Shown in pieces: positions 1-14,000 of a stretch of DNA of 64,000 bases (within the stretch, counting starts at the first letter, position 1; each line of letters opens with the position of its first letter). Where the stretch lies: NCBI RefSeq assembly GCF_003672135.1, contig NC_039515.1:3782001-3846000 (forward strand), written 5' to 3'. This stretch comes from Ooceraea biroi. Lineage: Eukaryota > Arthropoda > Insecta > Hymenoptera > Formicidae. The notes under the pieces are model-generated. The model had not been told where the DNA came from, did not search any database, and saw only the letters and a program-made list of their open reading frames with translations. The position numbers were made by a program, and so were the translations under genes.

Positions 1-2521
1 ATATTTACTCCCGTTTGCGTTCCTCTGTTTGATTAGACGCTGTTAATATTTATTCTCGTCGACGGGACGAACTGAAAGAGGGAGATCGGGTTTCCGTTGG
101 GAGAGTGACGTGCTCTTGCTCGCGGGGAAACGCGATTTCTCAAATCCGGAAGACATCGCCAGGACCACTCCGCTCGACTTTACGATTTCGCCGCGTGATA
201 TCCCTATCGGATGCTGCATCTGCTCCAAAATCCTGTCCCGATGCACTCCAGCTATCCATTTACCCCCGCAGCCTCCGTAGTCACCTCTAATCTCGTCCTC
301 TCCACTCGCTGCTTCGTCCTCTTCGTACCGCTTTAACTCGGAGCAACGCGAGCGAATCAATCCTCCCCCTTCGCCGATTCTGCATCTGTATATCGAATTG
401 TATTTTGATAAATGCACAGCCGCCGGTCGTTATTTATCATCCTCTCTCTCTCCCGCTGGATCCGTCGAGCCGAACAACGGACACGCCCCGCACCGCCGCC
501 GAAGCGTCGTCGTCCATCGAGACGGCGATCGAGCGATCCGGTTTTCTAACTAGCGTCGTTAAGAAGCCGCACTGTGCGCCGTTCTCCGATTTGCTTATTG
601 TACGACGTCAATCCAGCGATCCAGCATCGATCGCTCGCGTCGCGGAATCATGAAAATCGCATCGCCGCTCGCACCCGAACGCGGTGATCCGAAAGTGCAG
701 CTGGCTGCTGGCTTTCTATTGCAAATGAGGGTCGCAGGGGGAAAGTGAATGAACGATAGGCGCGGAAAAACATATGATAGAACGGTTCGGGGGATGAAAC
801 TCGAGGGGAAGGAAGGCACTTGATGATTACGGACCATTGTTGATGCGTGCGATTGCGTGCAAGCGACTTGCGATTTATCATTTCTCTGTCATTATTTCTG
901 TACGTATGTAAATTAGTCAATTCAGTGCACCGTTAAATAATACAAAAAGATTTGAAATGATTTTCAATTTATGCACGACCGTTGCACTCGCGCGAGAGAG
1001 AGAGAGAGAAAGAGAGACTAATTTTTAGCTCACGCGATGCGGATGATTCTTTGCACGTTTTCGAGGAGGAGGAAAGCATTCTTGGGATGCTCCCGACCCC
1101 TTCGATATGAATTCCATCGCGATGTTTACGCTCGAGCGGGCCTTTACGATGCGACATCGCGTTTTGCTCTCGCGAGACGAACGCGACGAGAGGAGAGGAG
1201 AAGCAGGGGGACAGGGAGAGCCTCGGCTCTCCAGCGTACCGGGGGCTTGATATGAATAATGAAGAAGGACGTCGACTCGAAGAGGTTGCATCAACGTCGG
1301 TGAGAAGCATCCTCGCGCAGGAGTCGAGGACGTTCATAAGGCGGTTGATCCCCGCTGTATGAGATGCTTTATTCGAGCTCTCGCGCTAAAATGGAAACGT
1401 CTTGAAAAATCCTCCGATTCTGTTACGGCGACCGATGCGATTGTCGATCGATCGTCTTCAAGGAGGTCAGGGAAAAAAGACTTCCGGCACGTTTAAAAAG
1501 GAAGTTCTGGCCATCAGCGGTCGCGTTTCGGAGCAAGAAGAATACAGAGAAGGAAAAAAACTGTAAGAAATCTGTTATCGATGTGTAAAATATTGATTAT
1601 TGGCTCATATATATAGATTTATTGGTACTTAACATCTTGAGGAATAATAAAAAAAGGATATCGGAAATATACTTTTCGTGAAAATCGTGCGCGTTTCAGA
1701 AGCGTGCGCGACTCTATAGTAGTAATAAAATATCCAGCAGCGATTATTATTGCAGCAATATTCGCGAAATGTGTTGTTTCAGCAATCATTCGTAAAAATG
1801 TTACGTTTTACGTATCGGAAGTTTAAATAAATAAATATCGTTGCGCAGATAACGGAAAATGAGGATCGCGATAAATGCTGCACGCGTTCGCGTGCGTTTA
1901 TCGTCTTCTCGATCGCGATATAAAATGGCATTCTCGGAGGAACACGTCCAGTCACATAATGATACGCGTGATCCTCACGGGGTCCTGTATAATTAGCACA
2001 AATCAGCGATATCGCATGTCAGACGCTCTCTAAGTGTTCGGGTCCGTTAATTTCGCAAAAATCCTTGGCACAAGTGGAGCCAGGTCGTAATACGCCCTTG
2101 GGCTCGAGGGCCCAGACAGATCTGCCAAGCAAGATTGCGGGTCCCGGGAGTCACTGCCCTTAGCTGTCTGAACGGCGATACTTTCGACCGAGTCCTTCCT
2201 CCACCGGCTCAAGATGGTTACCCTCCGACAACGTCGGTCCGCCGCGCGTCAAACTTTTATATTTCGCAAATCGATACCGATGGGATCGCAGAATGCTCGC
2301 GGGATGGAGCAGAACAGACGGAGAAAATGGAAAAAGAAACGAGATGTTTTTGGTGAATGCATGAGTTTCAGTTTTTTTCCATAAATTACTTATATTTTTT
2401 GTAATTTAGTCATTATATCATGTAACATTCCGAAGACTTTAATGTCAAGACTTTAAAATCGCGAAAGGGTGGAGATAGATTTTTATCTTAAATAAATATC
2501 TTAAATTAATATTTTTTTATA
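1..2521. other. No gene recognised (probable intron or intergenic DNA)
   Basis: Open frames here are short, overlap on both strands and resemble no family I know. GC-rich stretches alternate with AT-rich ones, and there is a GA-rich run near 992-1015. The stretch may belong to the 5' intron of the PDZ gene that begins at 11041, because that gene's first visible coding exon starts directly after a splice acceptor. I cannot locate a 5' exon. Confidence 0.5.
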
Positions 2522-2523
2522 TA

Positions 2524-3103
2524 CAGGGTGTTTCCTAAGTAAGTAGACAAACTTAAGGAGCATATTCCTTGGCTTATTTTAAGAAGAAAAGGTCATATAA
2601 ACATATGTCCTAAATTGCTTTGTTTTCCAAAAAAAGTACATCACTGTTTTCGTTCACTTTTCGGATAGCGTGCTTTTGCAGTACGAGTCAACAGCGGTGG
2701 GGATGGAGTGGGGATGGTCTCGCGGCGCCGCAAGTGAACACTCGTTTCAGACACTCCAGGTATTTTTGAGCGTGTACGTCAATCAATGGAAAGGAGAGTT
2801 GAGGCGTGTATCATGGCTGCAGGTGGACATTTTCAGCAGTTACTGTGATGTTATTATTTTTCTTTTTAGTTACTATTTTCTTTTTCGTTATAATTTTTCT
2901 TTTTGGTTACTATTGTTTTTCATTTGTTTCATTTGCAATAACACAAACTGTTCTATAATAAACGAAAAGTGAACGAAAACAGTGATGTACTTTTTTTTGG
3001 AAAACAAAGCAGTTTAGGACATATGTTTATATGACCTTTTCTTCTTAAAATAAGCCAAGGAATATCCTCTTTAAGTTTGTCTACTTACTTAGGAAACACC
3101 CTG
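2524..3103. mobile_element. Tc1/mariner-type deletion derivative with ~140-bp inverted repeats
   Basis: The termini are CAGGGTGTTTCCTAAG on the left and its reverse complement on the right, flanked by TA on each side (2522-2523 and 3104-3105), as in Tc1/mariner/IS630 insertions. The terminal inverted repeats run roughly 2524-2664 and 2962-3103 and differ at only a few positions. The 300-bp interior cannot encode a full transposase. It does keep a frame at 2753-2848 that reads like the C-terminal tail of an IS630/mariner-type transposase (ends GGHFQQLL, then a stop), with a stop just upstream. I read it as an internally deleted, non-autonomous copy. The assignment to that superfamily rests on the TA duplication and the tail. 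Confidence 0.8.
2753..2848 (+). pseudogene. Remnant of transposase C-terminus inside the inverted-repeat element
   Basis: About 31 codons followed by TGA. The peptide begins TPGIFERVRQSMERR and ends with a GGHFQQLL-type tail, the pattern of the last residues of insect mariner/IS630-like DDE transposases. There is a stop codon shortly upstream in the same frame, and the catalytic D/D/D-E region is absent, so it cannot be functional. It links this short element to its autonomous parent. Confidence 0.55.
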
Positions 3104-3105
3104 TA

Positions 3106-4083
3106 TATATGAATACAATTGTAATTTTGCTTCGAGCACACTGTTGTAAGTTAAAGTTAAATTTTTATAGAAATGCATTTATTAATCAATTTAGGAACAG
3201 TGTTACGAGCAAAAACGTGGTGTCTTGCGCAGGGGCAAAAAGGTCCCCTTTTTGCGGGGCGACGCATCGTCGCGGCTCGCTGAGGAACGGCCGATTATCT
3301 TGAAAACACCGGCTCTCTTCCATGCAAATTCCGCAATAAATTTCCGCTTCCTGCGTGCTCTCTCGTTTTTGCGCCGTCTTTGCCGCCCGGTCGCCAGTTG
3401 CACGTTAAGAAATTCGCGGAATGTTCCGGGTGCTTTCGCAGCCCATTCGTTTCCGCGCGGGCCGGCGAGGCGTTAGATGCGATCTCGGAGTAACACTCGC
3501 GCGGCTGCGTCTCTATTATCTCATTATTTAGAGGGTCATTAGAGGCGGCGTGCCCCTCATGTCGGCCGATACCGTTTCGCGCAGAGAGGGAAGGGGGACG
3601 TTCGTAGAAATTGATTAAACGCGATGCTCCATCCGTCTTCGGTCCAGCGTGAAACGAATATCAAAAGGAGGCATCGTCCTTCGGAGGTCTACATTTATCC
3701 GACTCTCGGACGGATAACTCAGCCAGCCTTTATAGTCGCGGCTACAGATCGGGACTCTCGAGATCGCCGGATTTATCTTCGGCGAGGCGTGTTCGATCTC
3801 GTCCTTCCTCTCGCGCCAATTCGTCGCGCTCGTGCTCTAGTCGCGATCGAGAACGGCGCCACAACGAGATGCGTTCGCATCTTCGTCGACCTTCGACGTC
3901 GCGGGACGTCCGCCGGGAAGAAAGCGACGGGATTCGACATCGCTTTCGAGGGAGGAATTATCGCGATTCCGATCCGAGCGTGTGCGCGTGTAGTACTCTT
4001 CTTCGCGCGTTCCTCCTCGCGCGCTCACCCCTCGAGATAAATGTTGCATCGATGCATCGCGCCTCGGGTCACGGCTCGCCTCT

Positions 4084-4123
<40 letters not shown>

Positions 4124-7100
4124 GTAATGTGTTCCAAGACAAATGTTCCTATCGATGCGGCGCTGTATCGTGTCTTGCTGCGCGCTCGCATGTTGCTCGG
4201 ACTCGCCGGCGTGCCCGGTTTCAGTTGAATTTTTCCGTCGCCATTTGTGCGCGCGATTTGTGCGACCGCCTCGCGCCTCGCGTCTTTTTCATCCTCCTCT
4301 CACGCCCGTGTCGATATACATCGCGTTCCGCGGAAAAATCGGCGCGATTTTTTATGCATTCGCGTCTCGCGAAGAGTCGATCCTCGGTAACAATTCTCTT
4401 CGACGAGAGCAATCTCGCGATCTTCTACATTTATTTCTCGCTAAACTGTACTCTTGGAAATATTCGGTACACGGCTTTTGGAGAAATTTGAAAGAAAAGT
4501 ATTTGATCGGATTTTCTGAATAAAGTTTCTCGAAATTTTCGACGCGCTTCTCAAGTCTCAGGTCTGATAAAACATGCAAATACTTCCATGCGATGTTGGA
4601 ATTACCTCAAATTTCCCCGATAATACCATGAGATATCTTTTTCTTTTATACTCTTATTTGACTCATAATTTATTTCTGCACCGCGTGCACGGGGGTAACA
4701 AATCAGCCGGCCGCTTTTCCTGCGGCATTGCGTGCGCGCGGTCATACGCGGCGATTCTTTTTCCCTCGTGCCGTCCGCGGTATTACACGCTCGTTGCAAA
4801 TCTGCACCAAGTTTTTCCGGATATACACGTTGGAAAAAGTTTTCGTGAGAGGTTCGCGGGGTCGTTCACACGCGCGACTAACATGCCTCCCGGAATTTGT
4901 ATACCTTACCTCGCACACACGTGCACGAGACATGGACAGAATAGGCGGAAACTTACCGCGGGATTTCGACCTTTGTGTAAACCCAATTGAGGATACCTCG
5001 GAGCAGCGCCGGCTGGCTATTAACTTGCTACAAAGTCTCATTCCCGTGTAGTCTCCATTCATAGGATAGGAGATCGGGAAAACCAATTTTGTGGCACGTC
5101 ACAATCAGGCATCTGTGATTAGTTTCATCAACTTTAATAACTTCCACGGGCTCGCTCTTTGTATAGTCCCAGTCGCAATTCCAGAAAGAAAGAAACAATC
5201 GCCTAAAATAAAAGGACGCTTCGTCATTGAAGCCAAATTAAAGATTCAGCAGCTTTCCTCGAGTTTGGGATATTTCCGGCAAAATTTGCCAAGAGCGTTT
5301 TTGCGGTGATCTCTCGAATTCATTGCAAAATAGAATATCGAGACGCGGTTCTGCGCAGAATTCAAATGCGTCTCTCGCGAGAGGCGCGACACTCTTTGCG
5401 CTCGTGCTCGAAGAAAAGCAGAAACACAGTCGGCGATTTACAGTATCGCCGTTTGCCGATCTTCGACATCACACGCCGGTGGCGGAAAGCCATGTTTATG
5501 GAAAGCAGGCACTCTCCGCGTAGAAGACCGCATGCACAGAGCCTTTTGTCGAGCCTGAACGTACGTAGGCTGAAACGTGCGTGAATACATTTCGTATGAA
5601 CTCGCTGACCTCTAGCCGGGGAAAACGGATGAAGTCCATCGGAGATCCGTTCGCTTATCCTCGTTGCTTTATAATTCACTCTTCGTTACGCAGCTCCATT
5701 GCTTCACAATTCATTCGTCGCTGCAATTCGCGACGTTACGATAAGATCATTTTCTTCTAAAAAATACATTCTGAAAAACGCTTTTGTGCGACTCGCACAA
5801 GTCCTATTCTCGACTCAAAAATTTATTGAGATCTGCGCGAAAGGCAGTGCGACAACGGTGAAAAAGTTCTAATAAAGGTTTTTTTTTTCGAATCTCCCGT
5901 TACCCTCTAGAGACTTGATGCAGCCAAGCGGAATGTTTTGTGTCAATGCCTGATAATCATACCTGTCAAATGACGGTGCTACGACGCGCGATGTGCATGT
6001 CCGGACTCGCAATTGAGAGCGCACCGCGCGATTTCCATGGCAGAATGGCAGCGGACGTGTCTTTTGTTACCCACCAAGGGAGCAAGAAGCTCAGGCAGAA
6101 GTGCGTCCACGGCGATTACCGTGAACAATTCCTACAGTCGCGACATCATTGTTCTCCAATGTGCTCCCGCGTTTTTCGTACCGCTGCCGCAGCCGGTTTC
6201 CGGGAAATTACCGGAGGCGGCGCGGCGGTCCGAGATGAGAAACCGTCCGCTTTCACGGAAAAGGAAACGCGCATCGACGCCGTGTCGCATCTCTGCACGC
6301 GACTCAGGATAGTCAGGATTAGGATCTGCTTTCCAGTCGCGTCCTGGGAACCATTAGACAGAACCATTAGAGCTCTCTTAGAGCTCTCGGTCACGAAGCT
6401 CGTAAACCGACGCAGCCGATTTAATGAATCGCGAGAACAACGCATCCGGCAACAATGACGCGAACTGTCATCCGGCATGAAATTTTCACTAGGTGTTCGG
6501 TTTACGCGCGAGGAAATCGGGCAAGAGAGAAACAAATCGGAGCAATATACGAATCGTTTCCGTTTGAAGATCATTGAACGCCGAGATGCCTCTCGAATCG
6601 CGTAAGACGCGTTCGAGGTGCGGAGCGATTACGTAATCGACGTAGGTGCAGATGTAATCGAATTTCAGGCATTCTCATGATTCACACGGAATCAAAGGAA
6701 AACCTGCTGTTCTTGCAAGACTCTTACACATTTTGATAATATCGCTTTCGCAAGGCAGTTACGTAAAAGTAAAGTCTGTGCCTGCTTAAATTACGAGGAA
6801 CCGTCGAGAAGGTATACTTCTCGGGAGAAAGCAGAAGGCACACTCGCGATCGAATTAAGTCGTGTACGCGGTAGAACAATGATTACGTATCCAGCGTATA
6901 AAGAAGATGAGGAGTTTCCATATCTCGTTGAGAGACCGCGCTAACGACCGTCCGTGTCGGCCAGAATTAATTGCCGTGCCAGTCGTTATCTCCACATCTT
7001 GTTTACTTGCTAATTGCGGGAGTTAGTCGAGATCGTTACTTATAGACGATTGGACTCTACTAACACGTTGCTCTCCGAGTGCAACCGAGGCTGTACTATT

Positions 7101-10100
7101 ACGCGAAATAACTGGCTTGAACTGAAGAGAGGAGGCTGCACGCATTGATATCTGTGAAACTCTCGTTTGCGCGTCGCCTATTGACAAGTGTTCATTTCCG
7201 CAGCATCTCTTCCGTAACGAACAACAAGGTGATGCAAGAGGAGGAGGAGGAGGAGAAAGAGGAGGAAAGGCTTACGCTATCGCAAACCTCCGCGATTAAT
7301 GGAAGCCAGCCTCCGGGCGCGAGAAGCGTAATAAAAAAATTACGAAGGCTCATGGTAGTATGTATAAGTCAAGATTAACGTGGGGATGACACGTGACGGA
7401 CGTAAATCATAGACCGCCGTGTGAGGGCGGTTATATTTTTTCGTCCTGTGCTTCGTTCCTTCAACTGGCTCTTCATCCTACTTCTCGAGTCGGATGGAAA
7501 ACGTCAGAGACAATATCGTAGACAGAGATATATTTCTCTGCTCTCTCAACAAACCCTCTTGAGAAATCACCACATTCAATGTGCGTCCTCTCGATGTCGC
7601 AAAATCGCAGTAGTCACGGAATAGTCACGGAGACTCAAATTCATGAACAATTAAAAAATTTAATGCGATTAAAATCGTGCAAGTTACGATTATATGTCAT
7701 TTTCATGTCATATGTGATTATCACATCCGCGCGATCATGTCTGAAATGCAAAAACCAATTATTACTTGAATTATCGAACATTGCGGAGCTGCGCGGCGTT
7801 AAGGGCCGCTGATCGGAAATCAGAAATCGCTTGCGAAAATTTTCATACTAATTAGCCGCCACCGACGCGTCTGTCCCATCACGACAGTAGTCTTATTGGC
7901 TCCGGGACGTAATAGGATCGCTCGGCTATTACTGAACCGTGGCCGCCGCAGTTATCCTGCTGCGGGGTACCGGCAAGCCGTAAATCTCGGTCCACGATAA
8001 TCCCATGGGCGGATGTCGGGAATAAGTCCAGTCGAGAGGAACAGTCCGAAGGAGAAGAGCGCCAAGGACCGACTCTCTTTCTCTCCTTCGTTCCGCGGCG
8101 GGCAGAATTGTCGCGCCGGGAGACCGCTTATCTTCCGCACGCCCGACAACAAATGTACATGGACCTGCTCGATACTAAATCAGGGGCAGCGGTGCTAAGG
8201 GGTTTAATACCGCGCAAAACGCTCGAGTCGACACTCGAGAAATTGCTGGAGATCTGGATACCCCTGTCCGGTCGCGCGGCGCCGGCAAATGACTTGAAAG
8301 AAGCGGCAGTAAATGTATTGGTAGTGCGCACACATTTGCCGTTTGTATATTTATCATTTAAAAACTACGTGTATTTATGCGATATGATTATTATCATTGG
8401 AATGACTGCAGAATTGTCATGCAAAATGCACAACTGCTTTTAACTGTCTTCCAGCTAGAGAACGATACTACTAACAAAAATATCACATAAAAATGAAACA
8501 AAAAGCTTTATAAAGTATTACATAAAATATTTTTTTAATTAATTTTTTTAATTAAAATAATATAATTGGCGGAATAGAATATCTCTTTATTCTGCCTTCC
8601 CCGAATTAATTGTTTACGCGAACGTATTGCAGCGGGAATTTCATGTTCAGCTGAGATGTGAAAATGAGAAAATAAATATTTCAGAGCCTAGCCGTTCAAT
8701 CTCACGAGCTATGCAGGAGTGAAAACCTAATGCCCTGAAAAGATCGGTACCCGCAAGAACAACACGTAAAACTGCTGTGCAACTGATGCGCAAAAGAAGC
8801 GCGCAATCAAGTAAGAGGCGCCGGTCGTTGCGGGAATGCAGCCGCGCCGCGCATTTTGCGACTGCTTAATGAAGGATCGTCGATTCCCGCGAATTCGTTC
8901 CACGTACCCTGCAAGGGACGGGGCTCCGCGAGTCGAAGGCTCCGCGGACCTTCGACCCACGTGAGATTCGAAGTCACGGTACCGCGGTCCTTGATACACG
9001 GTCCTTGAGGGAGCGAAGGAGTGAAAGAGAAAGAGAGAGGAGAAAGAGAAAGGGAGAATACGCTGTCCCTCCTGGCGATCCAACGGAGGTCGATGTTGCC
9101 CCTCGTCGAGTGTGTGCTCTCGTGATGGAGGCAGATGCGATATGGGGAGTATCGTGGGCACGGTGCGTCTTGGACGAGACAACGGACCACCAACCGGGCA
9201 CCTCGGAACGACGATGACGACGAGAGACGATGAACCGGATGCGCTTATTCCCGCGGGAACGTCCGCCACGACTTGCACATCGCCTTCGCGGTTCAGAGTT
9301 CACCCGAATTTTTGCCTGACTTGCATCAAACGGCGAATCGAAACTCGTAGGGGAACTCGTGGAGATTAACGAGTCTCCCCACGAACACTACCGACTCGAT
9401 TGACATTAACATTGAGGCATGTTAAAGCCAATTTTAAAGATGTTGAAGATTAGTAGGAGGATTTTATTATTATATATATTTTATGATGATTTCGTAAAAT
9501 CGTCTCTGAAAATATTTTCTTCAGTAAAATATAAATAAAATAAAACTTTACGGATTCTTCTGTCTTGCATTACATTGTCGTAATTCGATTATTTTCCATT
9601 TAATTATTTGTATTTATTCATCAAATATCGCACTCGTGCAATATCTAATCAAACAGACTTCTCTGAAAGAAACTGTATATTCACAATTACATACCAATGT
9701 CAAAATAAAATCCGTTCGAATAAATTCGATCCGGTCGAAATAAAATTCCCTCGCGCCGTTATTCTCACGGTTCCCGCAAATTCTGGGAGAACGCGGCGAG
9801 ATACATTGCGAGCGAATGACGTCGACAAAACAGAGACATCCGGTTCGCACAGCCAAGTCTTTGCATACGAGCCTGGTTGGTGGTCCAGCCTGGAACACGC
9901 CGCGCGGAGGTCTCATATCGGACCCTGCTTGGGCCCTTGTTGGCGCGGACTCGAGGGCCGGCATTGACCTTCCCGCGACGACAACGACCAGCGAGAGGGA
10001 CCATAGTAGGTGCCGCCTTCTCAAGGACCGAGGATTCTCTCGTACAGTACTGACGGTGAAAGCCCATTAGGGCCGAGACATCCTGCCCCGACCATCGTCG

Positions 10101-11040
10101 CAAATCATAGGTTTAATGGAACGATAAATTTGTATTCATACGATCCCACCCTCGCGCATCCCACCCTTGCGCTGGTCTCTTTTGAATCCGCATCCGTACA
10201 CCGTGCTGTCATGCGTCGAGAAAAAGGGGAGCAGTGGTGCGCGCCGGTACCATGGAATCCGAATAATTGATAGTTGCGCCGTGTTCCTCGCCGACACCTC
10301 TGCCGTGGTCGGGATACTGCTGCTCCGCTATTGCACGGAGAGAGAGTAGCTGAGAAAGAAGCTACAATTACTACCGCTGATGCGGATGTAATGGAAGAAT
10401 GGAAGAATTTCTTCAACAATTTCTTCAGAATTTATCCTGCCTTTCTTTTCCAAAAGAAAAAAGAGAATAAATTATTTTTACATAGTTTATGCTTCGAAAT
10501 TTCACGTTAACTCACTTCTTTTTGGGATAAAATTTTGATGATAAAAATGTACGACTTGGAAAAATTAGAAACGATTGAAAAGTTGCTCAAGAGTTTTATT
10601 ATTTACTTATGTGTGACATGCGTTCAGCCTTGTAATCGCGACGTGAAGATTCTTATTTTGCAGATTTAGTACGTTCATAAATTATCATAACGCCCGTTTA
10701 TTTTTATAAACATTCGCACTGGGGAAACGAAAACGGAATTTATAATGTTTCACGATAAAACATGATTATTTATAAATATTCATGTTTGAGGAATTATTCG
10801 CACTCCGTATCTATCCCGCGAGACCTACGCCCTTCGTCGTAAAATAAAAGAAATATCAAGTGAGCAGCGAGAGGTCCTCGTAGACCATTAAATTAAGTTT
10901 CTGATGCAGACTTAAAAATAGTAATTACTACATGTGTTTTACAAGGAATTAAAATTAAAATTACAATTGAAATTACATTTTTTAATTAACTCATATTAAA
11001 ATATAATTAAAATCAATCTCGATTTACATCTGCCTCACAG
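3106..11040. other. Long stretch without recognised gene
   Basis: I see no convincing coding exon. The open frames that exist are short, Arg/Ser-rich products of GC-rich DNA and overlap on both strands. There is a CT microsatellite at 4088-4119 and GA-rich purine tracts at 7240-7270 and 9005-9060. The region probably contains the promoter, 5' UTR exon(s) and first intron of the PDZ gene, because that gene's first coding exon is preceded by a clear acceptor (tgcctcacag) ending at 11040. Confidence 0.45.
4088..4119. repeat. (CT)n microsatellite
   Basis: Uninterrupted CT dinucleotides for about 16 units. Confidence 0.95.
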
Positions 11041-14000
11041 ATGGCCAGTATTGAAGTGTCACTATCGACGACGCCAAGGCGGAAGAAAGGCGGCAGCATC
11101 TCCGGAGGCGTCACGTCTCCCGCTGGCCATCGCAATCGAGATCATTACAAAGAACTGGACGCCCTGCGAGTCGCGCTGCGCGACAAGGAAAACATCATAC
11201 AGACGTGAGTAATTGCTCGGCTGGATCTTTGATCGCGCAGTCGGCCATCGAAGAACCCTCGCCGCGTGAGCGATTGATCGGCTCTCAGTTCTTCATTTTC
11301 TAATGATCGCGCCTGGAAATAAAGGCCTTAATGAACAATGCGCGACTTGATATTTTTAATCGATTATTGCTCAAACTTGTGCGACAAAGCGATCGAGAGA
11401 TCGCGATCTCTTCTTCGTCCAAGATTCGTTGTCAGGTATCTCGTGGTAATCTTAGGTAGTTCCAGCAAAATGGAGAGCTGCGGAGAGATCTGTCGGATCC
11501 CGATGCGCGTTTCTACCGCGATCAAGGCATCGATGCGGGGGCAAAGGTGTCCCGTTCGCGGTCACGATGCACGCGGCACTCCTTTTGTTATTTTTCAGGC
11601 TGAAGGGCCAGCTCTGCAACACGCTGAGCAGCAGACTGGCATTACGCAACGGCGCGCCACCCTTGACCGAGGCTGACAGGAAAGCGGCCGAGGAGCGGCT
11701 TCAAAGGCTGCGACGGGACGCCGACAATAAGCGACTCGCCATTAAGAATCTCAAGCTGGCTCTCGAGCGTCTCGATATCACGGAGTGAGTACGAAATCAA
11801 GATCGCGTCGCGGTCATTGAAGCGCCTTATCGCGCGAATCGCGATTACCAATATACCGTGATGTACGAACCCGCAAACGTCCGTTATAAATACGGCGCGG
11901 ATAAAACCGGCTTTATCGGCGTTATTATGGGGTAATATGCTTCAATCAAATATTTTTATGCTGCGCGCGACTAACGTTTATCTGATACAGTACTTGGGGT
12001 TGAGGTAATCGCCAACGATACCTCAGGATAGTTGAAATGCCCGTCTTTGGATAAGCAATCTATTGAAAATGATTGCTAGTTTATTAGATTTATATTCAAG
12101 ATTATTAATTAGCTTGTTTATTCAGAGCCACTGGATGACATTACACAGTCTTAATGAAGATAGAAAGTGATCACAAGTTATTTGTTTCATAATGGTGTCC
12201 TGTAAATATTTTAATTTTTTCCATAATGTAGTCAAATAAATTTGATAAAATAAAGATAAAACTTACTTGCTAGATATTTGCAAACTAGGCACTATATTGT
12301 CTTTCTATATAAGATAACTTTTAAAAACTTTATAAATTAAGTTTATAATAAAAAAATTGAATAAATTTATTTGTAAATTAAAAATTGATACACATATAGT
12401 GTAATATAAATACATAATTTAATAAAACCAAAACATCAAAATCCCATATGGTCTAGTGGCTAGGATACCTGGCTTTCACCCAGGAGGCTCGGGTTCGATT
12501 CCCGGTATGGGAATAATTTTTTTTACTTTATTTTTTGACTTTATCTAATATTTATATTAATTAGTTTAAATAATTAGTAGAAGTAATTTTGCATATAATG
12601 TTTGTTACAGTAATATCGACGTTCGAATACAGCAAGCGGAACTGGAGTACAGACTCGGTCGCGAGGAACTTGAGCTACTGACCCTTCACGAGGAGAGCAG
12701 AGCCCTTCAGGCCGCTTTGGAGTTGGCCGAAACTCAAGAAAAACAAAAATATGATACAATATTCAGGTACACATTTCTGATTTCATTTTGCGATATTTTT
12801 GTTATTAATTCATAAATATTTTCATAATGTACATTTCAACTTCTCTCCTTTGATTCAACAAAACAGTAACAAACTTTTATCTGTCCTATTCACTCACCAA
12901 CTAACAAGGATTGATTTGACAAACTACTAAGATGAAGGTATCGACTTAATGTAAAAATATATATATATAAATTAATTCTTATGATTTATCAGGACTAATA
13001 ATTTTTTTTTATTTCAAGTTTATTCTTTTCTAGCAAAAATTCGGAACTTTTCATTTTTGCTCTTTCAATTATTTTATACTAACGTTAATAATATTAATTT
13101 CAAATACATGGTAATAACATAAAAATTTCAAGTCAAAAGTTTAAAGTACCACTTGTGTACGAAATCGACTGGAAAACTAGATTTCGTTAGATACTTGTTA
13201 CCTCTTTTGGAGAGGAACATTAACAAGCTACCACCTTGCTTGCAGCTGCATTTCCGGCTCGACGCAAGTCACGATCCACGCGGTGGAAATTACCGCAGAC
13301 CCCAAGAGCCCGCGTTTCGGGGCCGGACCCAGAGACGACGCGATCGGCCTCTACGTCGACTGGGCCGTGGAGGAGTCCGGTCTCTGCAAGGGGGACAGGT
13401 ATCCGTATCGTTGCATCGCACGCGGAATTCGCGCGTTCCACCGAATAAGCATCGCGTGAATGCACTTCGCTGACGAGCAGGGAATTCCGACATGTACGAA
13501 ATTCGTGAATTCCGTTCGGTAGGCGAATTCCACTCACGTAAGAAGAGGAATTCCCCAATTCAAACAGTTCAGCCCTGTTAACCCTCCGGCACGGACGAGC
13601 GAGGGTGAGAGGAAGGAAGGGAAGGATGGAAGGAAGGGTCGTGGAATCGTTTGTGGCGTTTGTACGCTCGTAGTACCACGTAACGCTGGCCGTATCGGGA
13701 AAGAACAATGCGGCAATCTTGACATTCGGTTCCCAACGCTGGATCGCTGTAGCGTGAAGCGGCACCGGAAGTCCGCCGGGTGCCCCCGCTAATTGCGCCC
13801 GCGACTTCACATGACCCCACCTTCCACCATTCTTCCCCGACGTATCCACTCGAGGGAATTTAGCTTCGTGCCAGGCGTTCCTGGAGCCGCCTGGAGGTTT
13901 AAAAACCGCACGTAGAAATTAATGCGCACCGAGCTTTCCGGCTGCGAACGTTGGATTCGATGGAGAATAAATTTTCGTACGGAGCTGCGTTCAACCGAAT

